Positions 11,962 to 24,052 of a DNA stretch of 64,000 nucleotides are shown here, piece after piece (the stretch's first letter is position 1; the number at the start of each line of letters is the position of its first letter). This stretch comes from Ashinkailepas kermadecensis (Eukaryota; Arthropoda; Thecostraca; Neolepadidae): contig JAOTOM010005146.1 in assembly GCA_034440615.1 (NCBI GenBank), positions 1,000,501-1,064,500 on the forward strand, read 5' to 3'. The notes under the pieces were generated by a model that made no database searches, was not told where the DNA came from, and saw nothing but the letters and a program-made list of their open reading frames with translations. A program made the position numbers and the translations under genes.

Positions 11962-12358
11962 GGTCTGGTGCTGACACAACAGCACCAGGTCAGACCGGTG
12001 CTGACACAGCAGCGTCAGGTCAAACCGGTGCTGACACAGCAGCGTCAGGTCAGACCGGTGCTGACACAGCAGCGCCAGGTCAGACCGGTGCTGGCACAGC
12101 AGCGTCAGGTCAAACCGGTGCTGACACAGCAGCGTCAGGTCAAACCGGTGCTGACACAGCAGCGCCAGGTCAGACCGGTGCTGACACAGCAGCGTCAGGT
12201 CAGACCGGTGCTGACACAGCAGCGTCAGGTCAGACCGGTGCTGGCACAGCAGCGCCAGGTCAGGCCGGTGCTGACACAGCAGCGTCAGGTCAGACCGGTG
12301 CTGACACAGCAGCGTCAGGTCAGACCGGTGCTGACACAGCAGCGCCAGGTCAGACCGG
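11962..12358. repeat. 30-bp minisatellite, copy 1 (about 13 units)
   Basis: Units of 30 bp with core CTGACACAGCAGCGTCAGGT and AGACCGGTG. Variants are GCGCCAGG versus GCGTCAGG, and TGGCACAG. It directly follows the 12-bp array, as in the second module at 23.7 kb. Confidence 0.96.
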
Positions 12359-12426
12359 TCGACGCTGCTGACCAGATATCACATTCCGATCTCGTCTCAG
12401 GCGGAACGTATCTCTTGCACAAGCGA

Positions 12427-12430
12427 TATC

Positions 12431-12474
<44 letters not shown>
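12427..12474. repeat. (TA)n microsatellite
   Basis: About 45 bp of alternating TA immediately downstream of the composite module. Confidence 0.95.
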
Positions 12475-12475
<1 letters not shown>

Positions 12476-12630
12476 TGCACACGGTACACAGTATCCTTTG
12501 CACACGGTATGCATCTATTGCACCCAGTATATATCCCTTCCACACGGTACACAGTATCTCTTGCACACAATACACGGTATCTCTTGTCCACAGTACACAG
12601 TATCTCTTGCACACGGCACGTGTATTTTGC
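12475..12630. repeat. Degenerate 20-27-bp repeat
   Basis: Imperfect repetitions of CACACGGTACACAGTATCTC with variable spacing, about seven copies. They adjoin the TA microsatellite. Confidence 0.8.
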
Positions 12631-12895
12631 ACAGGGCAATTATTCGGCTGTCACCAAAACGAGTAGCAGGTGTTAGTTTCGCTCCACCGTATGATCGAAT
12701 GACCCCCAACTAAAGTTCAGCTCATTACTGCGATTGATTTTCACAATTCTAATCATGCATCGCCATCATAGTGCTGGTTGATATTACAATTGGTCGCACT
12801 TCAAACTTGCTACTCTGTGTTATGCTGCCTGCGTGTGGTGGCATGTGTCACAACGCAGCCATGCTATGATGCAGTAGTACATCTGTCCCATCGAC

Positions 12896-12922
12896 ATTGA
12901 CTGTCGATGTTCGACAGTCAAT
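12896..12922. other. Perfect hairpin, 12-bp arms, 3-nt loop
   Basis: ATTGACTGTCGA, loop TGT, then TCGACAGTCAAT. There is no T-run after it and it lies in noncoding DNA, so a transcription terminator role is not supported. Confidence 0.85.
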
Positions 12923-12942
12923 CAGACCCATCTATGACATTG

Positions 12943-13078
12943 TCTCAATGTCTGGGACAATGTCTCCATGTCACACGGTCCGTCTGGGACATTGTCTCCA
13001 TGCCACAGGTCCGTCTGGGATATTGTCTCCATGCCACAGGTCCGTCTGGGATATTGTCTCCATGCCTCACGGTTCATC
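12943..13078. repeat. 31-bp repeat (about 4 copies)
   Basis: Units contain GTCCGTCTGGGATATTGTCT and CCATGCCACAG. The first copies are more diverged. Confidence 0.88.
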
Positions 13079-13160
13079 TGTACCGCCTGTGACCATGTAT
13101 GGTCCGTCCTGTCGGTGATTCAGTCGACCGAGGCCGTCATGAAGGCGCTGATTGTGGGTG

Positions 13161-13497
13161 CAGAGCGGAACTGACGGCACGCTGCTGCTGACGGGCTTAT
13201 CAGCAGCGAAGCTGACATAACTGTGCTGCTGATGGGCTTATCAGCAGCGAAGCTGACGGAACTGTGCTGCTGATGGGCTTATCAGCAGCGAAGCTGACGG
13301 AACTGTGCTGCTGATGGGCTTATCAGCAGCGAAGCTGACGGAACTGTGCTGCTGACGGGCTTATCAGCAGCGAAGCTGACGGAACTGTGCTGCTGATGGG
13401 CTTATCAACAGCGAAGCTCGGAACTGTGCTGCTGATGGGCCTATCAACAACGAAGCTGACGGAACTGTGCTGCTGACGGGTTTATCAGCAGCGCAAT
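13161..13497. repeat. 41-bp minisatellite (about 8 copies)
   Basis: Units of 41 bp with core GATGGGCTTATCAGCAGCGA and AACTGTGCTGCT. Some copies carry CAACAACG or short deletions. Confidence 0.93.
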
Positions 13498-14676
13498 TAG
13501 CGGGAGATCGTCAGCTGTTTTTACAACCGTGAGATGCCTCTTTTATAGGGCGACCCAGACCGAGAGAGATACCATGGACTGAGGAACATTCCTGTCCCGG
13601 CCGACTGCCGGCTGGCGGCGGACGCTGCTTGACCTGAACAGAGGGCACGCTGTCTGGTCCGGCTTACTGCGCCTGGTGGAAGGTGCATGTGCCTTTGGCT
13701 TCAGGCACGCTGCTTTGTCCGGCTTACTGCGCCTGGTGGAAGGTGCATGTGCCTTTGGCTTCAGGTACGGTGCCTAGTCCGGCTTCGATTGAGGCTTGTT
13801 GATTTGTCGCATATTAGTGCGGAAAGGAAGAACCTGGGTCGGGCGAGCGTCATCCCGTCAATTGAGTCGGAATGAACATCCCCACCAGGGTCAATTGACG
13901 CTGAAATGAAGCAAAATGCAGCATCCCAACAGAAATGGAGTTGATAACAATTCGTGGACGTGACAATTTTCATCGATCCTGATCTTTGCGAAAATTATCA
14001 TTGATAAAAACCTGGCATATTCAAGGGTGAACTTGTTTCAAATATTCAATCTCCAAATATGCTGGTTTTCTTTCTTGGAGTAACGGATAAAATACCGGCT
14101 GACTTCGCTTCAAGATCCCCTCTCTGCAGATCTTCAAGAATGCAAATCTTCCGACCGCTGTAATAGGTGGTGCTATTTCTCTGTGTTGTAGAGTTGGTTC
14201 GTTGCAAGCTGGTTTCCTTAGCAGTGTTTTAGGTTAGATTTCCTTTGTTCTACGTCTTGGTGTATACACTTTCTTTCGTTTGATGTGAAATGGGTGGAAT
14301 TAACATCTGAGCAAGATGAAAAAGTCACAGGTTGAATACAGATGCGAAAAGAACGTCCAGAGTGTTAAAGATCAAAACTGGAGAAGGAAAAGTTGTTGCA
14401 AGTCGATACTGGAGAAGGAAAGTTGTTGCATGTAGATACTGGAGAAGGAAAATAAGCTTGGACCACAATGCGAATCACGCTGGACTGGTGTGTCTGTCTC
14501 TCCCTTCTTACCCATCATCTGTCTCTCACAATTGGCAACATACACGTCATGCCACCATTGGGAAAGGCTGCGCCAGCAATTCGACGCGACGGCTGACAGG
14601 CGGGGACCGGGCCTCTGAACTGGGCGACGCCCCTCAGGACTGATGGGTCCAGCAATACTATCTCGACACGTGATTA
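13498..14676. other. Mostly unique spacer with two small repeats
   Basis: Contains a 60-bp unit in about 2.4 copies (13,644-13,788, core CCGGCTTACTGCGCCTGGTG) and a 30-bp unit in about 2.7 copies (14,385-14,452, core ACTGGAGAAGGAAAGTTGTT). The section 13,860-14,330 is AT-rich and featureless. No gene is recognised. Confidence 0.6.
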
Positions 14677-14960
14677 CCAGTGTGTCCAGGAGGAGCCATG
14701 AGCTGTACAGGCGGCGCCAGACCGCTGCCATTACCAGTGTGTCCAGGAGGAGCCATGAGCTGTACAGGCGGCGCCAGACCGCTGCCATTACCAGTGTGTC
14801 CAGGAGGAGCCATGAGCTGTGCAGGCGGCGCCAGACCGCTGCCATTACCAGTGTGTCCAGGAGGAGCCATGAGCTGTACAGGCGGCGCCAGACCGCTGCC
14901 ATTACCAGTGTGTCCAGGAGGAGCCATGAGCTGTGCAGGCGGCGCCAGACCGCTGCCATC
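14677..14960. repeat. 57-bp minisatellite (5 copies)
   Basis: Five nearly identical 57-bp units containing CAGTGTGTCCAGGAGGAGCC and GCGGCGCCAGACCGCTGCC. They alternate at one site (TGTACAGG versus TGTGCAGG). The unit is 19 codons long, so frames on both strands stay open. Confidence 0.95.
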
Positions 14961-17900
14961 GGTCAGCAGGTGCACAGGCGGGCACTCTGCGAAAGGTTCG
15001 CCCGATTGTGAGATAGTCCGGCTGCCTCACAGTGTAAAATTAATGCAGCATGCATGCGGCATTCGCTTCAGGCGTCCATAGCTCGCGCCGAGATCAGAGC
15101 GCGAGTTATTTAAAGGTCGCCATGCAGACCTTGACCCTGCCGACTGGGTACGGTCAGCTGATGACCGCCAGCAGACCCTGACCCTGCCGACTGGGTACCG
15201 CCAGCAGACCCCGACCCTGCCGACTGTGTACCGCCAGTAGACCCTGACCCTGCCGACTGGGTACCGCCAGCAGACCCCGACCCTGCCGACTGTGTACCGC
15301 CAGCAGACCCTGACCCTGCCGACTGTGTACCGCCAGCAGACCCCGACCCTGACGACTGGGTACCGCCAGCAGACCCTGACCCTGCCGACTGGGTACCGCC
15401 AGCAGACCCCGACCCTGCCGACTGTGTACCGCCAGCAGACCCTGACCCTGCCGACTGTGTACCGCCAGCAGACCCTGACCCTGCCGACTGTGTACCGCCA
15501 GCAGACCCTGACCCTGCCGACTGTGTACCGCCAGCAGACCCCGACCCTGACGACTGGGTACCGCCAGCAGACCCTGACCCTGCCTACTGGGTACCGCCAG
15601 CAGACCCTGACCCTGCCGACTGTGTACCGCCAGCAGACCCTGACCCTGCCGACTGGGTACCGCCAGCAGACCCTGACCCTGCCGACTGGGTACCGCCAGC
15701 AGACCATGACCCTGCCGACTGGGTTCCGCCAGCAGACCCTGACCCGACTTGTACGCCGCAGACCCTGACTACGCAGCAGACCCTGACCCTGCCGACTGTG
15801 TACCGCCAGCAGACCCTGACCCTGCCGACTGTGTACCGCCAGCAGACCCTGACCCTGCCGACTGTGTACCGCCAGCAGACCCTGACCCTGCCGACTGGGT
15901 ACCGCCAGCAGACCCTGACCCTGCCGACTGTGTACCGCCAGCAGACCCTGACCCTGCCGACTGGGTACCGCCAGCAGACCCTGACCCTGCCGACTGGGTA
16001 CCGCCAGCAGACCCTGACCCTGCCGACTGGGTACCGCCAGCAGACCCTGACCCTGCCGACTGGGTACCGCCAGCAGACCCTGACCCTGCCGACTGTGTAC
16101 CGCCAGCAGACCCTGACCCTGCCGACTGGGTACCGCCAGCAGACCCTGACCCTGCCGACTGGGTACCGCCAGCAGACCCTGACCCTGCCGACTGGGTACC
16201 GCCAGCAGACCCTGACCCTGCCGACTGGGTACCGCCAGCAGACCCTGACCCTGCCGACTGGGTACCGCCAGCAGACCCTGACCCTGCCGACTGGGTACCG
16301 CCAGCAGACCCTGACCCTGCCGACTGGGTACCGCCAGCAGACCCTGACCCTGCCGACTGGGTACCGCCAGCAGACCCTGACCCTGCCGACTGGGTACCGC
16401 CAGCAGACCCTGACCCTGCCGACTGGGTACCGCCAGCAGACCCTGACCCTGCCGACTGGGTACCGCCAGCAGACCCTGACCCTGCCGACTGGGTACCGCC
16501 AGCAGACCCTGACCCTGCCGACTGGGTACCGCCAGCAGACCCTGACCCTGCCGACTGGGTACCGCCAGCAGACCCTGACCCTGCCGACTGGGTACCGCCA
16601 GCAGACCCTGACCCTGCCGACTGGGTACCGCCAGCAGACCCTGACCCTGCCGACTGGGTACCGCCAGCAGACCCTGACCCTGCCGACTGGGTACCGCCAG
16701 CAGACCCTGACCCTGCCGACTGGGTACCGCCAGCAGACCCTGACCCTGCCGACTGGGTACCGCCAGCAGACCCTGACCCTGCCGACTGGGTACCGCCAGC
16801 AGACCCTGACCCTGCCGACTGGGTACCGCCAGCAGACCCTGACCCTGCCGACTGGGTACCGCCAGCAGACCCTGACCCTGCCGACTGGGTACCGCCAGCA
16901 GACCCTGACCCTGCCGACTGGGTACCGCCAGCAGACCCTGACCCTGCCGACTGGGTACCGCCAGCAGACCCTGACCCTGCCGACTGGGTACCGCCAGCAG
17001 ACCCTGACCCTGCCGACTGGGTACCGCCAGCAGACCCTGACCCTGCCGACTGGGTACCGCCAGCAGACCCTGACCCTGCCGACTGGGTACCGCCAGCAGA
17101 CCCTGACCCTGCCGACTGGGTACCGCCAGCAGACCCTGACCCTGCCGACTGGGTACCGCCAGCAGACCCTGACCCTGCCGACTGGGTACCGCCAGCAGAC
17201 CCTGACCCTGCCGACTGGGTACCGCCAGCAGACGACCCTGACCCTGCCGACTGGGTACCGCCAGCAGACCCTGACCCTGCCGACTGGGTACCGCCAGCAG
17301 ACCCTGACCCTGCCGACTGGGTACCGCCAGCAGACCCTGACCCTGCCGACTGGGTACCGCCAGCAGACCCTGACCCTGCCGACTGGGTACCGCCAGCAGA
17401 CCCTGACCCTGCCGACTGGGTACCGCCAGCAGACCCTGACCCTGCCGACTGGGTACCGCCAGCAGACCCTGACCCTGCCGACTGGGTACCGCCAGCAGAC
17501 CCTGACCCTGCCGACTGGGTACCGCCAGCAGACCCTGACCCTGCCGACTGGGTACCGCCAGCAGACCCTGACCCTGCCGACTGGGTACCGCCAGCAGACC
17601 CTGACCCTGCCGACTGGGTACCGCCAGCAGACCCTGACCCTGCCGACTGGGTCCCGACTGGGTACCGCCAGCAGACCCTGACCCTGCCGACTGGGTACCG
17701 CCAGCAGACCCTGACCCTGCCGACTGGGTACCGCCAGCAGACCCTGACCCTGCCGACTGGGTACTGCCAGCAGACCCTGACCCTGCCGACTGGGTACCGC
17801 CAGCAGACCCTGACCCTGCCGACTGGGTACCGCCAGCAGACCCTGACCCTGCCGACTGGGTACCGCCAGCAGACCCTGACCCTGCCGACTGGGTACCGCC

Positions 17901-20900
17901 AGCAGACCCTGACCCTGCCGACTGGGTACCGCCAGCAGACCCTGACCCTGCCGACTGGGTACCGCCAGCAGACCCTGACCCTGCCGACTGGGTACCGCCA
18001 GCAGACCCTGACCCTGCCGACTGGGTACCGCCAGCAGACCCTGACCCTGCCGACTGGGTACCGCCAGCAGACCCTGACCCTGCCGACTGGGTACCGCCAG
18101 CAGACCCTGACCCTGCCGACTGGGTACCGCCAGCAGACCCTGACCCTGCCGACTGGGTACCGCCAGCAGACCCTGACCCTGCCGACTGGGTACCGCCAGC
18201 AGACCCTGACCCTGCCGACTGGGTACCGCCAGCAGACCCTGACCCTGCCGACTGGGTACCGCCAGCAGACCCTGACCCTGCCGACTGGGTACCGCCAGCA
18301 GACCCTGACCCTGCCGACTGGGTACCGCCAGCAGACCCTGACCCTGCCGACTGGGTACCGCCAGCAGACCCTGACCCTGCCGACTGGGTACCGCCAGCAG
18401 ACCCTGACCCTGCCGACTGGGTACCGCCAGCAGACCCTGACCCTGCCGACTGGGTACCGCCAGCAGACCCTGACCCTGCCGACTGGGTACCGCCAGCAGA
18501 CCCTGACCCTCCGCTGCTGACCCTGCCGACTGGGTACCGCCAGCAGACCCTGACCCTGCCGACTGGGTACCGCCAGCAGACCCTGACCCTGCCGACTGGG
18601 TACCGCCAGCAGACCCTGACCCTGCCGACTGGGTACCGCCAGCAGACCCTGACCCTGCCGACTGGGTACCGCCAGCAGACCCTGACCCTGCCGACTGGGT
18701 ACCGCCAGCAGACCCTGACCCTGCCGACTGGGTACCGCCAGCAGACCCTGACCCTGCCGACTGGGTCTACCGCCAGCAGACCCTGACCCTGCCGACTGGG
18801 TACCGCCAGCAGACCCTGACCCTGCCGACTGGGTACCGCCAGCAGACCCTGACCCTGCCGACTGGGTACCGCCAGCAGACCCTGACCCTGCCGACTGGGT
18901 ACCGCCAGCAGACCCTGACCCTGCCGACTGGGTACCGCCAGCAGACCCTGACCCTGCCGACTGGGTACCGCCAGCAGACCCTGACCCTGCCGACTGGGTA
19001 CCGCCAGCAGACCCTGACCCTGCCGACTGGGTACCGCCAGCAGACCCTGACCCTGCCGACTGGGTACCGCCAGCAGACCCTGACCCTGCCGACTGGGTAC
19101 CGCCAGCAGACCCTGACCCTGCCGACTGGGTACCGCCAGCAGACCCTGACCCTGCCGACTGGGTACCGCCAGCAGACCCTGACCCTGCCGACTGGGTACC
19201 GCCAGCAGACCCTGACCCTGCCGACTGGGTACCGCCAGCAGACCCTGACCCTGCCGACTGGGTACCGCCAGCAGACCCTGACCCTGCCGACTGGGTACCG
19301 CCAGCAGACCCTGACCCTGCCGACTGGGTACCGCCAGCAGACCCTGACCCTGCCGACTGGGTACCGCCAGCAGACCCTGACCCTGCCGACTGGGTACCGC
19401 CAGCAGACCCTGACCCTGCCGACTGGGTACCGCCAGCAGACCCTGACCCTGCCGACTGGGTACCGCCAGCAGACCCTGACCCTGCCGACTGGGTACCGCC
19501 AGCAGACCCTGACCCTGCCGACTGGGTACTGTCAGCAGACCCTGACCCTGCCGACTGGGTACCGCCAGCAGACCCTGACCCTGCCGACTGGGTACTGCCA
19601 GCAGACCCTGACCCTGCCGACTGGGTACCGCCAGCAGACCCTGACCCTGCCGACTGGGTACCGCCAGCAGACCCTGACCCTGCCGACTGGGTACCGCCAG
19701 CAGACCCTGACCCTGCCGACTGGGTACCGCCAGCAGACCCTGACCCTGCCGACTGGGTACCGCCAGCAGACCCTGACCCTGCCGACTGGGTACCGCCAGC
19801 AGACCCTGACCCTGCCGACTGGGTACCGCCAGCAGACCCTGACCCTGCCGACTGGGTACCGCCAGCAGACCCTGACCCTGCCGACTGGGTACCGCCAGCA
19901 GACCCTGACCCTGCCGACTGGGTACCGCCAGCAGACCCTGACCCTGCCGACTGGGTACCGCCAGCAGACCCTGACCCTGCCGACTGCGCAGACCCGACCC
20001 TGCCGACTGGGTACCGCCAGCAGACCCTGACCCTGCCGACTGGGTACCGCCAGCAGACCCTGACCCTGCCGACTGGGTACTGTCAGCAGACCCTGACCCT
20101 GCCGACTGGGTACCGCCAGCAGATCCTGACCCTGCCGACTGGGTACTGTCAGCAGACCCTGACCCTGCCGACTGGGTACCGCCAGCAGACCCTGACCCTG
20201 CCGACTGGGTACCGCCAGCAGACCCTGACCCTGCCGACTGGGTACTGCCAGCAGACCCTGACCCTGCCGACTGGACTGTAGCAGCAGATCCTGACCCTGC
20301 CGACTGTACCGCCAGCAGACCCTGACCCTGCCGACTGGGTAGCAGCAGATCCTGACCCTGCCGACTGTGTACCGCCAGCAGACCCTGACCCTGCCGACTG
20401 GGTACCGCCAGCAGACCCTGACCCTGCCGACTGGGTACCGCCAGCAGACCCTGACCCTGCCGACTGTGTACCGCCAGCAGACCCTGACCCTGCCGACTGG
20501 GTACTGTCAGCAGACCCTGACCCTGCCGACTGGGTACCGCCAGCAGACCCTGACCCTGCCGACTGGGTACCGCCAGCAGACCCTGACCCTGCCGACTGGG
20601 TACCGCCAGCAGACCCTGACCCTGCCGACTGGGTACCGCCAGCAGACCCTGACCCTGCCGACTGGGTACCGCCAGCAGACCCTGACCCTGCCGACTGGGT
20701 ACCGCCAGCAGACCCTGACCCTGCCGACTGGGTACCGCCAGCAGACCCTGACCCTGCCGACTGGGTACCGCCAGCAGACCCTGACCCTGCCGACTGGGTA
20801 CCGCCAGCAGACCCTGACCCTGCCGACTGGGTACCGTCAGCAGACCCTGACCCTGCCGACTGGGTACCGCCAGCAGACCCTGACCCTGCCGACTGGGTAC

Positions 20901-21239
20901 CGCCAGCAGACCCTGACCCTGCCGACTGTGTACCGCCAGCAGACCCCGACCCTGCCGACTGGGTACCGCCAGCAGACCCTGACCCTGCCGACTGGGTACC
21001 GCCAGCTGACCCTGACCCTGCCGACTGGGTACCGCCAGCAGACCCTGACCCTGCCGACTGGGTACCGCCAGCAGACCCTGACCCTGCCGACTGTGTACCG
21101 CCAGCAGACCCCGACCCTGCCGACTGGGTACCGCCAGCAGACCCTGACCCTGCCGACTGGGTACCGCCAGCAGACCCTGACCCTGCCGACTGTGTACCGC
21201 CAGCAGACCCTGACCCTGCCGACTGGGTACTGTCAGCTG

Positions 21240-21268
21240 ACCCTGACCCTGACCCTGACCCTGACCCT
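21240..21268. repeat. Hexamer expansion (CCCTGA)n inside 33-bp array
   Basis: Five consecutive TGACCC hexamers replace part of a 33-bp unit. A second, longer run lies at 21,656-21,690. Confidence 0.85.
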
Positions 21269-21655
21269 GCCGACTGTGTACCGCCAGCAGACCCTGACCC
21301 TGCCGACTGTGTACCGCCAGCTGACCCTGACCCTGCCGACTGGGTACCGCCAGCTGACCCTGACCCTGCCGACTGGGTACTGTCAGCAGACCCTGACCCT
21401 GCCGACTGTGTACCGCCAGCAGACCCTGACCCTGCCGACTGTGTACCGCCAGCTGACCCTGACCCTGCCGACTGGGTACTGTCAGCAGACCCTGACCCTG
21501 CCGACTGTGTACCGCCAGCAGACCCTGACCCTGCCGACTGTGTACCGCCAGCTGACCCTGACCCTGCCGACTGGGTACCGCCAGCAGACCCTGACCCTGC
21601 CGACTGTGTACCGCCAGCAGACCCTGACCCTGCCGACTGGGTACCGCCAGCAGAC

Positions 21656-21690
21656 CCTGACCCTGACCCTGACCCTGACCCTGACCCTGC
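21656..21690. repeat. Hexamer expansion (CCCTGA)n at array end
   Basis: Six CCC runs separated by TGA form the end of the 33-bp array. The complementary strand has repeated GGGTCA, a canonical G-quadruplex-type pattern. It differs by one base from the vertebrate telomere hexamer, but its internal position shows it is not a telomere. Confidence 0.85.
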
Positions 21691-21929
21691 CGAATGTGCG
21701 GCGCTCAGCCACACAACAGCCGGTCAGGCTGTACTCTGTACGAGGCGCCAAACACGACCGCAGGCCGCACGGACCAACTGTGTGCGGCTCAGGCGCCTCC
21801 TCAGACTTGTCGGCCATTTGTGTTGTTATTTTTGAACCTCGAAACTAGCCATCAGATTGACCAAATGCGATTAACTTTCATACGGTGTTGTGCGAACTGC
21901 TGGCAGCGAGCTGGTTTATGACGTTACGT

Positions 21930-23697
21930 GACACACAGCGCGGCACACAGCGTGGCACACAGCGTGGCACACAGCGTGGCACACAGCGTGGCACACAGCG
22001 CGGCACACAGCGTGGCACACAGCGCGGCACACAGCGTGGCACACAGCGCGGCACACAGCGTAGCACACAGCGTAGCACACAGCGTAGCACACAGCGTGGC
22101 ACACAGCGTGGCACACAGCGTGGCACACAGCGTAGTCACAGCGTAGCAAACAGCGTGGCACACAGCGCGGTACACAGCGTGGCGCACAGCGTGGCAAACA
22201 GCGTGGCACACGGCGTGGTACACAGCGTGGCACACAGCGCGGCACACAGCGTAGCACACACCATGGCACACGGTGTGGCACACAGCGCGGCATACAGCGT
22301 GGCACACAGCGCGGCACACAGCGTGGCCACGGTGTGGCACACAGCGTGGCACACAGCGTAGCAAACAGCGTGGCACACAGCGCGGCACACAGCGTGGCAC
22401 ACAGCGTGGCACACAGCGTAGCACACAGCGTGGCACACAGCGTGGCACACAGCGCGGCACACAGCGTAGCACACACCATGGCACACGGTGTGGCACACAG
22501 CGCGGCATACAGCGTGGCACACAGCGCAGCACACAGCGTGGCACACGGTGTGGCACACAGCGTAGCACACAGCGTAGCAAACAGCGTGGCACACAGCGTG
22601 GCACACAGCGTAGCACACAGCGTGGCACACAGCGTGGCACACAGCGTAGTACACAGCGTGGCACACAGCGCGGCACACAGCGTAGCACACACCATGGCAC
22701 ACGGTGTGGCACACAGCGCGGCATACAGCGTGGCCACAGCGCGGCACACAGCGTGGCGCACGGTGTGGCACACAGCGTAGTACACAGCGTAGCAAACAGC
22801 GTGGCACACAGCGCGGCACACAGCGTGGCACACAGCGTGGCACACAGCGTGGCACACAGCGTGGCACACAGCGTGGCACACAGCGCGGCACACAGCGTAG
22901 CAAACAGCGTGGCACACGGTGTGGCACACAGCGTAGCAAACAGCGTGGCACACAGCGCGGCACACAGCGTAGCACACAGCGTGGCACACAGCGTAGTACA
23001 CAGCGTAGCAAACAGCGTGGCACACAGCGCGGCACACAGCGTGGCACACAGCGTGGCACACAGCGTGGCACACGGCGTGGTACACAGCGTGGCACACAGC
23101 GCGGCACACAGCGTAGCACACAGCGTGGCACACAGCGTAGCACACAGCGTGGCACACAGCGTGGCACACGGTGTGGCACACAGCGTAGTACACAGCGTAG
23201 CAAACAGCGTGGCACACAGCGCGGCACACAGCGTGGCACACAGCGTGGCAAACAGCGTGGCACACAGCGTGGCACACAGCGTAGCACACAGCGCGGCACA
23301 CAGCGTAGCACACAGCGTGGCACACGGCGTGGCACACAGCGTGGCACACAGCGCGGCACACAGCGTGGCACACAGCGCGGCACACAGCGTGGCACACAGC
23401 GTAGCACACACCATGGCACACGGTGTGGCACACAGCGCGGCACACAGCGTGGCACACAGCGTGGTACACAGCGTGGCACACAGCGCGGCACACAGCGTAG
23501 CACACACCATGGCACACGGTGTGGCACAGCGTGGCACACAGCGCGGCACACAGCGTGGCACACGGCGTGGTACACAGCGTAGCACACAGCGTAGCACACA
23601 CCATGGCACACGGCGTGGCACACAGCGTGGCACACAGCGTAGCAAACAGCGTGGTACACAGCGTGGCACACAGCGTGGCACACAGCGCGGCACACGG
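21930..23697. repeat. 12-bp minisatellite, copy 2, with about 216-bp higher-order repeat
   Basis: About 147 units of CACACAGCGTGG type. A variant block with CACACCATGGCACACGGTGT occurs at about 22,261, 22,476 and 22,692 (spacing 215-216 bp, 18 units) and again near 23,410, 23,508 and 23,602. This block is absent from copy 1. Confidence 0.95.
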
Positions 23698-24050
23698 TGC
23701 TGACACAACAGTGCCAGGTCAGACCGGTGCTGACACAGCAGCGCCAGGTCAGACCGGTGCTGACACAGCAGCGCCAGGTCAGACCGGTGCTGACACAGCA
23801 GCGTCAGGTCAGACCGGTGCTGACACAACAGCGCCAGGTCAGACCGGTGCTGACACAGCAGCGTCAGGTCAGACCGGTGCTGACACAACAGCGCCAGGTC
23901 AGACCGGTGCTGACACAGCAGCGCCAGGTCAGACCGGTGCTGACACAGCAGCATCAGGTCTAACCGGTGCTGACACAACAGCGCCAGGTCAGACCGGTGC
24001 TGGCACAGCAGCGCCAGGTCAGACCGGTGCTGGCACAGCAGCGTCAGGTC
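23698..24050. repeat. 30-bp minisatellite, copy 2 (about 12 units)
   Basis: Same unit as at 11,962-12,358 (CTGACACAGCAGCGCCAGGT and AGACCGGTG), with some TGACACAACAG variants. Confidence 0.96.
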
Positions 24051-24052
24051 AA

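Larger units (their letters stand above)
11194..12360 (+). repeat. Composite module copy 1 (flank + 12-bp array + 30-bp array)
   Basis: A unique flank of about 115 bp (TTTGTTATTTTTGAACC... to GTTTATGACG) is followed in fixed order by a 12-bp array and a 30-bp array. The same order and flank recur at 21,816-24,050. By eye the two flanks differ at about four positions over about 120 bp. This is a direct segmental duplication, or two insertions of one dispersed element. Confidence 0.9.
15129..21690. repeat. 33-bp minisatellite, largest array (about 200 copies)
   Basis: Head-to-tail 33-bp units with core CCCTGCCGACTGGGTACCGC. The central 16-20 kb are almost perfectly homogenised, with rare events: a 3-bp insertion near 17,232, a partial unit near 17,650, and short deletions near 18,510 and 19,985. 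Edge copies carry GTGTACC, CCCCGACC or CAGCTGACC variants, as expected from unequal exchange. The 11-codon unit gives a 923-codon plus-strand frame rich in PADPDPADWV, and long minus frames. Its lack of a conserved start and its reading in alternative frames argue against a gene. Confidence 0.97.
21816..24050 (+). repeat. Composite module copy 2
   Basis: Same unique flank (21,816-21,928), then the 12-bp array, then the 30-bp array, as in 11,194-12,360. The 12-bp array here is about 2.7 times longer and has gained new higher-order variants. The duplication therefore came first and the expansion later. Confidence 0.9.

Noticed and set aside
11229..11985. Cysteine-rich minus-strand ORFs (CHAVCHAV type), reminiscent of keratin-associated or metallothionein-like proteins
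   Set aside because: Frame reading of the 12-bp array. Three minus frames and plus frames are all open.
15749..18520. 923-codon PADPDPADWV-rich ORF resembling a structural or secreted repeat protein
   Set aside because: It shifts between two repeat frames at a partial unit near 17,650 and has alternative open frames. Array variants do not preserve protein sequence preferentially.
21656..21690. Telomeric repeat
   Set aside because: The CCCTGA hexamer is not the usual CCTAA or CCCTAA telomere unit, the run is short, and it lies inside an internal array.
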